In this document: positions 36,719 through 45,145 of the stretch, piece after piece
How positions within the stretch are numbered: the stretch's first letter is position 1
Layout: each line of letters opens with the position of its first letter
Assembly: GCA_028284585.1 (NCBI GenBank)
Contig: JANQRK010000105.1
Span: 1 to 64,000 of the forward strand
Direction of reading: 5' to 3'
DNA: 64,000 nt
Source of the DNA: Chromatiales bacterium
Lineage (GTDB): Bacteria > Pseudomonadota > Gammaproteobacteria > Chromatiales > Chromatiaceae
Notes under the pieces: model-generated
What the model was told of the DNA's origin: nothing
Seen by the model: the letters and a program-made list of their open reading frames with translations, nothing else
The model's database searches: none
Translations under genes and position numbers: made by a program

Positions 36719-37112
36719 GCGTAATCCTGACGTTCTGAATAGGAAGCTCGAGGCGAGCTGATGCGCCTTTCAGATAAGGGTTTTCATAAACAGTGCTGGC
36801 TACCAGCACCTTTCGCCAGGTTCTGCCCCCGGAAACGTCGGGATTCCTCGAATCTACCGGGGGGCCGAGATAGACGTCGAAAAGATATTCGCCCTCCCCG
36901 ACACTCCAGTGGGGAATGGTCCAGACAATTTCTGTCTTGCCCTGGTCGAGACGAACGTTGTAATCCGCGTTTGCAAACTGCGCTTTCTCGAGCAGGATAT
37001 GGTCCCGCATCAGATAGGCGACTAGCTGGTCGTCTTTCATATCGACCAGACGAACATGCAGAAACTGTGGGCCGAGATCAGCCTCGCTATCGATTCGCAG
37101 GCGCAACTTCAC
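36690..37112 (-). CDS. orphan Wzt C-terminal-like beta-sandwich protein
   Basis: A product of about 140 residues with alternating beta strands: VKLRLRIDSEADLGPQFLHV, then EIVWTIPHWSVGEGEYLFDV, then YENPYLKGASARLELPIQNV. This resembles the Ig-like carbohydrate-recognition domain at the C-terminus of Wzt ATPases, here without an ATPase. GTG 37112 with GGAG seven bases upstream is favoured; a TTG at 37145 would lengthen it. It overlaps both the methyltransferase before it and the glycosyltransferase after it, so it is translated within the operon. The domain assignment is by pattern only. Confidence 0.5.
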   Translation of the reverse strand: MKLRLRIDSEADLGPQFLHVRLVDMKDDQLVAYLMRDHILLEKAQFANADYNVRLDQGKTEIVWTIPHWSVGEGEYLFDVYLGPPVDSRNPDVSGGRTWRKVLVASTVYENPYLKGASARLELPIQNVRITHERAAGHAD

Positions 37113-37773
37113 CGCCGCTCCTATCGCAACGCCTGTGATCGGCAATTCGAGTGAAGCCGCCTTGCGACAACATCGCGTTCAGAGAGTCCGCCGTAAGAGA
37201 ACGCAGGTGTTGCCAGCGATGGAAGACCTTGTTGGAAACCGGACAGTAACAAGCCCCCAGTTCAAGATCCTCGTTATTCGGTGTGGTGACAATCAAGAGT
37301 CCCCCGGGCTTCAGATAACGCCGAAAGGTGTTCAGGACCTCCTCGATCTCCTCTTCCAGGATATGCTCCACCACCTCTGCAGCGATGATCACATCAAAAC
37401 TGCCTTCGCCCTCCGTACCCACGGTACCGAGATACAGGGTGTTCTCCTCGAGAGATTCGCGGGCAATCTGAGAACGGCTTAGGGTCGAGGGCTCGTACGC
37501 AGCCGTCGGGCATCCACGTTCAACCAGCAGCTTGAGCAGACTGCCGTCGCCGGCTCCAAAGTCTAGGCAACGTGTCCCGGGGGTGAGATAGGCGCTTAGA
37601 TATCCGATCGGCGTCTCACCGCAGATCCTGGAGAACGACAGCTCGGTGAGCCGCGTCTGTGACACGCCATCCCAGAACCGGTTGATCAGCTCCCGGGTCC
37701 GTACCAATTGCTGTGGTGAAGTGGCCACAGTTCCCGTCGTATCGCCTGCGTCCCAACGAGTCCTATTGCTCAT
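37087..37773 (-). CDS. class I SAM-dependent methyltransferase
   Basis: A 228-residue Rossmann-type methyltransferase. Motif I is CLDFGAGDGSLLKLLVERG. Then come DVIIAAEVVEHILEEEIEEV and the post-motif III strand YLKPGGLLIVTTPNNEDLEL. Proteins like this modify sugars or cap polysaccharide chains in glycan clusters. It overlaps the upstream glycosyltransferase by 4 bp (ATGA) and the downstream Wzt-C-like ORF by about 25 bp. The methyl acceptor is unknown. Confidence 0.85.
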   Translation of the reverse strand: MSNRTRWDAGDTTGTVATSPQQLVRTRELINRFWDGVSQTRLTELSFSRICGETPIGYLSAYLTPGTRCLDFGAGDGSLLKLLVERGCPTAAYEPSTLSRSQIARESLEENTLYLGTVGTEGEGSFDVIIAAEVVEHILEEEIEEVLNTFRRYLKPGGLLIVTTPNNEDLELGACYCPVSNKVFHRWQHLRSLTADSLNAMLSQGGFTRIADHRRCDRSGGEVAPANR

Positions 37774-39566
37774 GAGGAAGCAACCTCGGCGTACAGTTGA
37801 AGGTATGCGGATGCGGTATCGTTGGCCGTCGGCCAGGCGGTGATTATCTCCCTGGCCTTGGCGCCCATCAGCCGGCGACGGCTTTCGTCCTCCAGCAACG
37901 CGGTGACGGCATCCACATAGGCATGTAGCTCCTGTGGGTCATGGGCGATTGGTATGCCCGCATCTACACCCATAAGCTCGGATAGCCCCCCTACGTTGGT
38001 ATAAACCTGAGGCAGTCCCATCGCCATGGCTTCGTATGACACGTAAGCGATGCCCTCCATTCGGCTCGGCAGCAACAACAGATCCGCACTGGCCATGAGG
38101 GGTGCTACCGGGGCTGTTGCATCCTCGATCATTACCGAGGCACGCAGGACGCCATTCGACGCTAATCTTCGCCGGACCACCTGCTCGAGTGGTCCTTGAC
38201 CCTTGAGAACGAAAAATGTGTCCGGACGTCGCCGTAGCACCTGCTCGGCGATATCGAGGAAGAATTCGGGCCGCTTCAACTCGGAGAACCGACCCACAAA
38301 AGCGACAAGGGACCGCGATTTCGGCAGGTTGTTCTGAGCGCGCCAATCCGTTTTCGGCGCCATCGCCGTTCTCAGTTCTTCTTCATCGATACCGGTACGG
38401 ATGACACGCACGCGGTCTGCTTTTACACCCAGCTGCCTCGACAGGTAACGTGAAAGGTGTTCGGAAATCACCGAGTGACAGGTCACGAACCTGTCGAAAC
38501 GCGCCGCCAGGGCTGGAAAATCCTGGGTACCAGGCTCACCTTCGGCATGCAGCTGTGTCACCACCTTCAGTTCAGGGAAGTCGTTGGCTATGGCCGGGAG
38601 TTGTTCGTAGGTCCAATGGCTGTTCATCACATGCAGATGCGTAATCCCGCGCGTCAAGACGATGCTGCGAAAGAAGCTGTACCAGCAACAGGGGGCCAGA
38701 AACCCGGGAAGGTCGAATAACTCAATCGGCGCATCCCGCAGACGAACTCTCCAGCTGTTTTCTGCGGCGATGGTGGTCAACATCACGACCCTGGCACCTT
38801 GCGCTGATAGACAGGTCGCGAGTTCGATGATGTTTTTCTCTGCGCCGCCCGGATCCAGGCGCGGCACCATCATCAGAACGGTGGGAGCGCCGCGCAAGGA
38901 CACCGGTACCCTATACAACCCCGACAGGACTGGCAGTGAGTGATCCAAGATACAGGGAGCCGATCTGCGAATATGCCTGACCTGCTCGCCAATTCTTTGG
39001 TAGGCGCGCTGAACCAGATTCGTGGCCCGTTTCCCTAGCACCCGCTGCAGGCGGTGCTTCAATCGCTCACGTCGTGCCACGCTTTCCGCGTTGGTATCGA
39101 AAAACGGCATCTGCCACATGATGCGACCAAGCAATGACCCAGGATCACCGCCCGCCGTGTGCGGCGGCGGGAAAGGGAGAACTGGGGCCGGCGCAGCAGC
39201 AGCACAGTCTACGCCACCCTCTATCCAGGCATCACGCCAGATACGCGGCGCTTGTGAGCGCTTCTTTGCCTGGGACGTGGTGCGCGTGAAACGCGCCACC
39301 ACCACGCCGGCGACCTCGTCTTGCAGGTATACCTCTTCCAAATCCGGCCAGCACAACACGCCCCATGTCAGCTTTTCAAGGGCGTTTCTGTCCAGGCGCG
39401 GCACAAAGCCCTCGAGCCGGCCCAGCAATTCGTCTGGTGCGCACTCCCCGGCGCGCCAGAGGTTGTTCAGGGTCTGACCAGCAAGGTCGTGATCGTCTAG
39501 GCCCTCGACAAGCACCCGAATCGGCTGGATGTCGCCGGTTGCAGATTGGGTGACACTGATGCTCAA
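37770..39566 (-). CDS. family 4 glycosyltransferase with N-terminal extension
   Basis: A 598-residue protein. An N-terminal region (1-215) of unknown fold begins IRVLVEGLDDHDLAGQTLNN. The GT-B domain starts near 225 with VLMMVPRLDPGGAEKNIIEL. Later motifs are VTQLHAEGEPGTQDF, LVAFVGRFSELKRPE and the donor-site SRMEGIAYVSYEAMAMGLPQ. A frame-broken paralogue with the same N-terminal extension lies at 47027-48810 on the plus strand. It overlaps the regulator gene before it by 4 bp, so it is the first biosynthetic gene of the minus-strand arm. Confidence 0.85.
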   Translation of the reverse strand: MSISVTQSATGDIQPIRVLVEGLDDHDLAGQTLNNLWRAGECAPDELLGRLEGFVPRLDRNALEKLTWGVLCWPDLEEVYLQDEVAGVVVARFTRTTSQAKKRSQAPRIWRDAWIEGGVDCAAAAPAPVLPFPPPHTAGGDPGSLLGRIMWQMPFFDTNAESVARRERLKHRLQRVLGKRATNLVQRAYQRIGEQVRHIRRSAPCILDHSLPVLSGLYRVPVSLRGAPTVLMMVPRLDPGGAEKNIIELATCLSAQGARVVMLTTIAAENSWRVRLRDAPIELFDLPGFLAPCCWYSFFRSIVLTRGITHLHVMNSHWTYEQLPAIANDFPELKVVTQLHAEGEPGTQDFPALAARFDRFVTCHSVISEHLSRYLSRQLGVKADRVRVIRTGIDEEELRTAMAPKTDWRAQNNLPKSRSLVAFVGRFSELKRPEFFLDIAEQVLRRRPDTFFVLKGQGPLEQVVRRRLASNGVLRASVMIEDATAPVAPLMASADLLLLPSRMEGIAYVSYEAMAMGLPQVYTNVGGLSELMGVDAGIPIAHDPQELHAYVDAVTALLEDESRRRLMGAKAREIITAWPTANDTASAYLQLYAEVASS

Positions 39567-40117
39567 AACGAAGCCACGCAGTTGTCAGAATCCCGCCACA
39601 GGAGCAGGCGCGGTTGGCCTCTCAGGTGGTTTCCAAGGCCCTCACACTCCGGCATTGTCAGTACCAAGGTACGGATTTTGCGGTGAATGAATCTTTCGGT
39701 TTTCGTCACCAGATCGTCCAAGTTGCGGCGGTCTATGTCGCCGATCAGCAACAGGTCGATAACGCCGGTATCCTTGCCTTCGGCATAGTCCCCGGTGAGA
39801 TACGCCGCCTCGAGTTTGCCGAGTCGCTCAATGATGCTGTCGAGGATGCGATCCATCCCCAGGGCCTTGCGTACCATCGACTGCAGTTCCGGAAACAGAG
39901 GATGCGCCTGCTCCGCCCGGTATAGCACCTGTCTGCCCTTTCTCATGCTCGACAGCAGGCCGGCCCGGGTGAGTTGCTGAAGCTCGGCACGCACATGGCC
40001 CGGTGAGGCCTCGAAATCCTTGGCCAGTTCGCGCAGGTAGGCACGGCTGTCGGTGTTCAGAAACAGCCGCATCAGGATCTGAACTCGCATCTTGGAGGTG
40101 AACAAGCTATCGAGCAT
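39563..40117 (-). CDS. winged-helix regulator fused to a nucleotidyltransferase-like domain
   Basis: A 184-residue protein. Residues 1-75 are an ArsR/MarR-like winged helix (MRVQILMRLFLNTDSRAYLR, ELAKDFEASPGHVRAELQQL, RKGRQVLYRA). Residues 105-175 recall the minimal nucleotidyltransferase fold: YLTGDYAEGKDTGVIDLLLI then GDIDRRNLDDLVTKTE. The canonical Gly-Ser of the catalytic strand is Gly-Asp here and the first Asp of the DxD pair is replaced, so catalysis is doubtful. It is the first gene of the minus-strand polysaccharide operon (ATGA overlap with the next gene). A dyad in its promoter suggests autoregulation. Confidence 0.75.
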   Translation of the reverse strand: MLDSLFTSKMRVQILMRLFLNTDSRAYLRELAKDFEASPGHVRAELQQLTRAGLLSSMRKGRQVLYRAEQAHPLFPELQSMVRKALGMDRILDSIIERLGKLEAAYLTGDYAEGKDTGVIDLLLIGDIDRRNLDDLVTKTERFIHRKIRTLVLTMPECEGLGNHLRGQPRLLLWRDSDNCVASF

Positions 40118-40131
40118 GTCTTTAATGTTCG

Positions 40132-40160
40132 ATTATTTGGTACAAAACTTTAGTACACAA
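40132..40160 (-). promoter_or_regulatory. promoter with operator-like dyad in its spacer
   Basis: On the minus strand TTGTGT (40155-40160) and AATAAT (40132-40137) are separated by exactly 17 bases. Within and around the spacer is GTACTAAAgTTTTGTAC (40140-40156), a 17-bp dyad matching at 7 of 8 arm positions. A repressor bound there would occlude polymerase. The predicted start is only about eight bases before the regulator's ATG (40117). The rest of the gap, 40161-40429, shows no gene. Confidence 0.5.
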
Positions 40161-40429
40161 TGGCACATTCGCTGTTTAGTGACTTCCGCTGCGTACCAGG
40201 GAGAGCGAAGCGATGGCGCGTAGTCCTTGGTAGCGACAAGTGTTTCAGCCTGCTGCGGCGGCCTACATCGGCGAATAACTTGGTGCCACCTGGCCATTGA
40301 TATTAGGTTACCCACTGCGTACAAAGGAGAAGAAACCGAACGCCTACTGGCGCCCTGTGCCCGACAGTGAGTGTGGCCGGGGGCTTGCGGTGACATCATT
40401 GGTGGCACGGTACCCCCGCGTTCAAAAGA

Positions 40430-41023
40430 GTGCACTTTAATCAACAGCCCTGCTCCGGCGCACGCACCGGGTTTCCCGTCGAAGAGGGTCATGCCATTAA
40501 ACGCAAACTCACAAAGAAGGTCCCCGCGCAACGTGCCAAAGCGTGCCTCGGAAAACACCTGAAGCAGATCAACCTCTATGCGGCGGGGATTGACGTAGGG
40601 GCACTGACGCACTACGTGGCGGTGCCGGAAGGGTTGGATGATCGATGCGTGCGCACCTTTGCCTGTTTCACGGCCGATCTCAACCAGATGGCGGACTGGC
40701 TAGTTCGCATGGGTATTCAAACGGTGGTGATGGAGTCGACGGGAGTTTATTGGATTCCCGTCTTCGAGCTTCTCGAGGAGCGCGGTCTCCAAGTGTTGCT
40801 GGTAAATGCCCGACACGTGAAGAATGTGTCCGGACGCAAAAGCGATGTTCTGGATTGCCAGTGGCTGCAGCAACTTCACACCTATGGTCTCTTGGCAGGT
40901 GCCTTGCGTGCCTCGGAACAAGTCTGCGCTTTGCACGCTTATCTGCGTCAACGTGAGACGCTCGTTCGCTGTGCTTCGTCTCAAGTTCAGCATATGCAGA
41001 AGGCCTTGAGGCGGATGAATCTT
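40430..41023 (+). pseudogene. IS110-family transposase, N-terminal part only
   Basis: The N-terminal RuvC-like DEDD domain of an IS110 transposase is well preserved: INLYAAGIDVGALTHYVAVP (Asp55), VVMESTGVYWIP (Glu102) and GRKSDVLDCQWLQQLHTYGL (Asp139 and Asp142). It then reads through LRQRETLVRCASSQVQHMQK to MNL and stops matching at 41023. The C-terminal transposase_20 domain with its catalytic Ser is missing, replaced by IS66 sequence. No clear start codon with a ribosome site was found. Confidence 0.75.
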
Positions 41024-41027
41024 TTTT

Positions 41028-41382
41028 CGAAAACGCCGGGGACAAGGAACTGCCGGCACCCCCGCAGCGACCGACCGGCAGGCGCGGACGCTTGGCCAAA
41101 TCGGACGCGCACAACCTTTGGGAACGTCTCAAAAAACACGAAGCCGCCGTCTTACTGTTCGCCCGTGACCCGCATGTTGCTTTTACCAATAATCGCGCTG
41201 AACGCGATCTGCGCATGGCTAAGGTCAAACAGAAGGTATCCGGCTGTTTCCGCACCGAATTGTACGCGAATGCCTATTGTCGGATTTCCAGCTATTTGCA
41301 AACCATGGCTTCCAAAGGCTACCACCCGCTTGTCGCTATTCAGATGGCCCTCAACAGCGAAACGTCTGCAGCGGGTGAGTAG
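41028..41382 (+). pseudogene. IS66-family transposase, C-terminal part only
   Basis: The frame reads LPAPPQRPTGRRGRLAKSDA, NLWERLKKHEAAVLLFARDP, then VAFTNNRAERDLRMAKVKQK and SGCFRTELYANAYCRISSYL. This is the C-terminal third of IS66-type TnpC, including the FTNN(R/Q)AE segment with the catalytic Glu. It begins within five bases of the IS110 break. The two incomplete elements are joined directly in the same orientation. Confidence 0.75.
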
Positions 41383-41408
41383 TTACCGCCCAAGAGAGAA
41401 ACGCGTAT

Positions 41409-41819
41409 ATGAAAGACCTGACCTGGAGCGAGAAGCCAAGCGTGGGTGTCGACGAGATAGACGACGATCACCGGCGCCTGGTGAACTTGTTCAATCTATT
41501 CGCACACGAGAATGCTTCTGGTGAGAATCCAGACTACCTCGAAGCCATATTGGAAGAACTGATCAGCAACACCCTGGGGCATTTTCGGCACGAAGAGCGC
41601 TTCATGCTGAAACACGGCTACGAAGACCTGGATGCGCACAAGGATCAGCACCAGCAGTTGTTTCTTGGGGTGGATGAGATTCGGGACAAGTTTCACCGCT
41701 AGGGCGGGCGCCTGCTGGAAGAGGATATCGACTACCTTGAACGTTGGCTGGTGAAACACATCGTTGTCGACGACATGAAAATGGGGGCATGTCTGGAGAA
41801 ATGTCTCGACGCGGCTTAA
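41409..41819 (+). pseudogene. bacteriohemerythrin interrupted by an in-frame amber codon
   Basis: Hemerythrins bind O2 at a di-iron site in a four-helix bundle. The first 97 codons supply most ligands: His21 (DDDHRRL), His58 and Glu62 (HFRHEERFM), His77 and His81 (HKDQHQQL). A TAG at 41700-41702 then stops the frame. Without any shift the same frame continues to 41819 as the final helix, with LEEDIDYLERWLVKHIVVDD containing the last His and Asp ligands. The amber could arise from CAG by one transition. The truncated product would lack two ligands, so it is called a pseudogene; read-through cannot be excluded. Confidence 0.75.
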
Positions 41820-41832
41820 TCTTGGTCGCAGG

Positions 41833-43050
41833 CTACCTATAGTCCACCGACCAACGAGGAGACAACTCCACCCGTCCGTTGTTCTTGCTAACCTGTTGGA
41901 TAGTGAGTCGGTTCTCTCTGCTCCAGGCCAGCAGTTCGCCATCCGGGTGTGACCACACAGACACACCAATCAACAGGGAACCACTGGCGGCCAGCATCTG
42001 GTCGAGTTCAATGATGAAATGGCCGCTGTCGCCTTTTTGCCCACCGCGAAACACCTGCGGCTCCAGCTCCGACTGGTAAAACATGCCGTCGTAATCAATG
42101 ATGCCGAAACCGATGGCAACCTGGCGTTGCGCCATGTCGGCTTCAAGTTCATAGGGCACATGAATTCTGATCGGCTGAGTGGGGTGTATCCGGGAAACCT
42201 GCTTGCCTTCATCATCGGTGATGCGCGCAGCCCCCACGACCAGTCCCGACCCGGAATGCACACCACTTGGCGTGTGGTGGCCGGATGCCACTTCGATGTC
42301 TTCCCGGTACTTTGACGATACGTTCAGGATCCCGCCAGACTGGAGCAGTTCACCGTTACGGATATACACGCCGATATCGCAGAACCGCATGATGTTCACC
42401 ATGTTGTGAGAAACGATGATGATGGCGGCACCATTGTGTTGCAGACGTCGGATAACGTTGATGCACTTGATCTGAAAACGCGCATCACCGACGGCGAGAA
42501 TCTCGTCCAGCAGCAGGATGTCCGGTTCCATCTGTGCCGCGACCGCGAAACCCAGGCGCACATGCATCCCCGAACTGTAGTTCTGCACCGGTGTTGCCAT
42601 GAACTCGGCGAGTTCGGCAAAGGCGACAATATCCTCGTACTTGCGATCGATCTCTTCGGTCGTGAGTCCAAGCACCGCACCGGCCACGTAGACGTTTTCC
42701 CGGCCGGTCAGCACGGGGTTGAACCCGGCGCCCAGCGCGATCAGGGCACCTACCCGGCCACGCATGGTGATCCGGCCTGTGTCCGGCTTGATCAGGCCGT
42801 TCAACATGCGTAGCAGCGTGGTCTTTCCAGAACCGTTGGGACCGATCAGGCCGAGACACTGGCCGCGCCGAACCTCAAAACTGATGTTGTTGACTGCCCA
42901 GAATTCATCACTACGCAACTGAGCCTTTGCGCTGTCGCGCTGGCGGCTCAGTTCCATCGTGAGATCACGTACACCGTACCAGAGCGATTTCTTCAGGTCG
43001 CGACAGAATTTCTTGGAGACATTCTCAACCTTGATAAGCACCTCGTCCAT
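41833..43050 (-). CDS. wzt: polysaccharide ABC exporter ATPase Wzt
   Basis: Wzt powers export of a finished O-polysaccharide across the inner membrane. The 405-residue protein has an N-terminal ATPase ([20 protein letters not shown], signature NYSSGMHVRLGFAVA, Walker B DILLLDEILAVGD). A C-terminal domain of about 150 residues (260-405) follows, with beta strands such as QPIRIHVPYELEADMAQRQV, which in some systems recognises a modified chain terminus. The opening VENVSKKFCRDLKKSLWYG is typical. It lies three bases after wzm on the same strand. Confidence 0.9.
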   Translation of the reverse strand: MDEVLIKVENVSKKFCRDLKKSLWYGVRDLTMELSRQRDSAKAQLRSDEFWAVNNISFEVRRGQCLGLIGPNGSGKTTLLRMLNGLIKPDTGRITMRGRVGALIALGAGFNPVLTGRENVYVAGAVLGLTTEEIDRKYEDIVAFAELAEFMATPVQNYSSGMHVRLGFAVAAQMEPDILLLDEILAVGDARFQIKCINVIRRLQHNGAAIIIVSHNMVNIMRFCDIGVYIRNGELLQSGGILNVSSKYREDIEVASGHHTPSGVHSGSGLVVGAARITDDEGKQVSRIHPTQPIRIHVPYELEADMAQRQVAIGFGIIDYDGMFYQSELEPQVFRGGQKGDSGHFIIELDQMLAASGSLLIGVSVWSHPDGELLAWSRENRLTIQQVSKNNGRVELSPRWSVDYR

Positions 43051-43053
43051 GAC

Positions 43054-43920
43054 TCAGGCACTCATACGTTCGATCAGGATCGGCATAGCGGCTCGGTAGA
43101 TCACCCACATGACAACGATAGCCAGCAGCACGCCAAGGTTCACGGCGAAGAAGGCACTAAGCATCTCTGGCGGATAGCCGGTCAGAACATCGCGGGCGAC
43201 CGTGATCAATGGCGTAGCCGGATTCAGCAGAAAGACCTGCCGGGCCAGGCCTTCCGCAGGAACAGTGAATACCACCGGCGTTAGGTACATGAAAAACTGC
43301 ATCACCAGTGGCAGGCCTTTGCTGATATCGGTATACAGCATGCCAATGGGGGCCAGTAGCAGCCCGACTGTGGTCCCCGCCATAATCAACGACATCAATA
43401 CCAATGGAAAAAAAAGCACCGACCAGCCGGGAACGACACCCAGCATCACAACAGCAACGAGTAACACGAAAACCTTGATCGTTGCGTTGAAGCCGATCTG
43501 ATAGATCCCGGAGAGAATGATTGCCTCGTGGGGAAAATTGATCTTGGCCAGCATCGGTTTGGCTGCATTGGTTTGCTCGATGGGAGCATTGACCGCGTCG
43601 CTGAGCACGCTCCAGAGGATGGTGCCGGCAAATACGTAAGCCGCGTAGGGTAGCTCGGTCGCCTGCACGGTAACTATCCCGGTACTCTGGATGAACAGCC
43701 AGATGGCGGTATTGGCAAGCGCCGGTAGCAAGACCCAAACAAAACCCAGCATGGTCTGCCGGTACTGGGCGCGGACATCCCGTAATGCCAGTTGCCACGC
43801 CAGTGTGCGTGCCATCTTGATGTCGTTGATGATCTTCCGCGGAATCGACGCCAAATCCCGTAACGACGATTCGGGCGAGTAGATGGTGGTTTTCACTCTG
43901 ACCCTGTCTCTGCTGGCCAT
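43054..43920 (-). CDS. wzm: polysaccharide ABC exporter permease Wzm
   Basis: A 288-residue ABC-2-type permease. After a cytoplasmic segment it shows six membrane helices from about 55 to 280. Motifs include LALRDVRAQYRQTMLGFVWV before the first helix and the later GLPLVMQFFMYLTPVVFTVP. This is the usual Wzm/TagG layout. Together with Wzt it makes the channel for lipid-linked polysaccharide. Its promoter would lie in 43921-44108, shared with the divergent sulfotransferase gene. Confidence 0.9.
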   Translation of the reverse strand: MASRDRVRVKTTIYSPESSLRDLASIPRKIINDIKMARTLAWQLALRDVRAQYRQTMLGFVWVLLPALANTAIWLFIQSTGIVTVQATELPYAAYVFAGTILWSVLSDAVNAPIEQTNAAKPMLAKINFPHEAIILSGIYQIGFNATIKVFVLLVAVVMLGVVPGWSVLFFPLVLMSLIMAGTTVGLLLAPIGMLYTDISKGLPLVMQFFMYLTPVVFTVPAEGLARQVFLLNPATPLITVARDVLTGYPPEMLSAFFAVNLGVLLAIVVMWVIYRAAMPILIERMSA

Positions 43921-44108
43921 TCACTGGTTATTGGTGAACGAAGGGAGCCCGGTTGCCAAAAGCGATGATAGTACACGAATGCGGACCGCCCTGAAGCCCT
44001 CAAGCCTGCCTCCATGCCATCCGTTGGAGAGGGGAAATGATGTGCGTAATTGGTAAACTGGCGGGCAGAAAGCGCCATTGCATGTGATACAGCTTAGGAA
44101 TCAGACTT

Positions 44109-45038
44109 TTGACTGCCCTTTTTGTCCATGTTGGCTATCCCAAGACGGCCACGACAACCCTGCAAAACAACCTGTTCTGCCAGCATCCTGAAATCGATTA
44201 TCTGGGGAAATTCATTCCAAGTTATGACTACATTGATCCGGTACTCGCGGAAGAACTGAACGGACTCATGACTTGTGATAAGGCCATGTATAAGGGTGTG
44301 TCGCGGCTCCGGGAAGTAGTCGACAAGTATTTGCACGAATCCAGCAAGAGGACCATGCTGATTTCTTCGGAGTCATTTATCCATGTGTCTGCCGTCGACC
44401 TGAAGTTGGTTGCAGAGCGCATCAAACAGGCCTTCGGGAGATGTCATATCATTATAACAATCAGAAACCAGCCAGACATCATCAGGTCATTCTACAATCT
44501 TCATGGGCGATTCGGGCAATACCTTTTCGTTATCAAGGATGAAACCGAGAAAATACCCATTCCCATGTCGTTTGAACGCTGGTTGGAATACTGCTTTCGC
44601 GCATTCGAAAAGAATTTTCTGTCAATACTTAGATATCATGATGTCATCGAGTGTTATAAGAACCTGTTCGGCAAAAATAATGTATCGGTTCTCCTTTTTG
44701 AGGAGTTTTCTTTGCAACCCGGTACGTTTATTGAAAAGTTGAGCAATATATTGAATGTCGATTCCGCGGTTTCCCAAGACTTGCTATCAGGAAAACACGA
44801 CCTTCCGAGTCTCAACAGGTTTGAGTTGTTTCAATTCCGATTGAAATCCATGTTGCTACCCAAGGCAAAAATCAACATGGCGACAATGCAAAGAAAAGGT
44901 CGCCCTGGAAGAAGAACCAAACACCCGGAGATTCCAGGCGAAATATATGATCGGTTGGCCAAGCTGTATAGAGAAGGAAACGCGCAACTGGCGAGCGAAT
45001 ACGATTTGCCACTGAAAAAATACGGCTACCCTTTGTGA
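44109..45038 (+). CDS. sulfotransferase-like protein
   Basis: A 309-residue PAPS-type sulfotransferase. The 5'-phosphosulfate-binding loop is HVGYPKTATTTLQNNLF near residues 7-23. The 3'-phosphate site is ISSESFIHVS followed by IIITIRNQPDIIRSFYN (about 85-125). Sulfation of a surface glycan is the likely role in this setting. Only TTG 44109 provides a start at the family N-terminus, with TTAGGA about ten bases upstream. Base composition is lower in GC than the flanking genes, as in the next gene, suggesting separate acquisition. Confidence 0.8.
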   Translation: MTALFVHVGYPKTATTTLQNNLFCQHPEIDYLGKFIPSYDYIDPVLAEELNGLMTCDKAMYKGVSRLREVVDKYLHESSKRTMLISSESFIHVSAVDLKLVAERIKQAFGRCHIIITIRNQPDIIRSFYNLHGRFGQYLFVIKDETEKIPIPMSFERWLEYCFRAFEKNFLSILRYHDVIECYKNLFGKNNVSVLLFEEFSLQPGTFIEKLSNILNVDSAVSQDLLSGKHDLPSLNRFELFQFRLKSMLLPKAKINMATMQRKGRPGRRTKHPEIPGEIYDRLAKLYREGNAQLASEYDLPLKKYGYPL

Positions 45039-45145
45039 ACAGTTGCCTGGCCCACTTCAGGGCCACAAACATGGGGTTGCATACCGCCTTGGCGTATACT
45101 ATCTGTTATTCTCTGATAACCACTTAAGCCGGTGCATCAAAAGCC

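Noticed and set aside
41700-41702. Amber codon as a possible pyrrolysine site in hemerythrin
   Set aside because: Pyrrolysine is not known in hemerythrins, and no pyl genes are present in the window; a CAG to TAG mutation is simpler.
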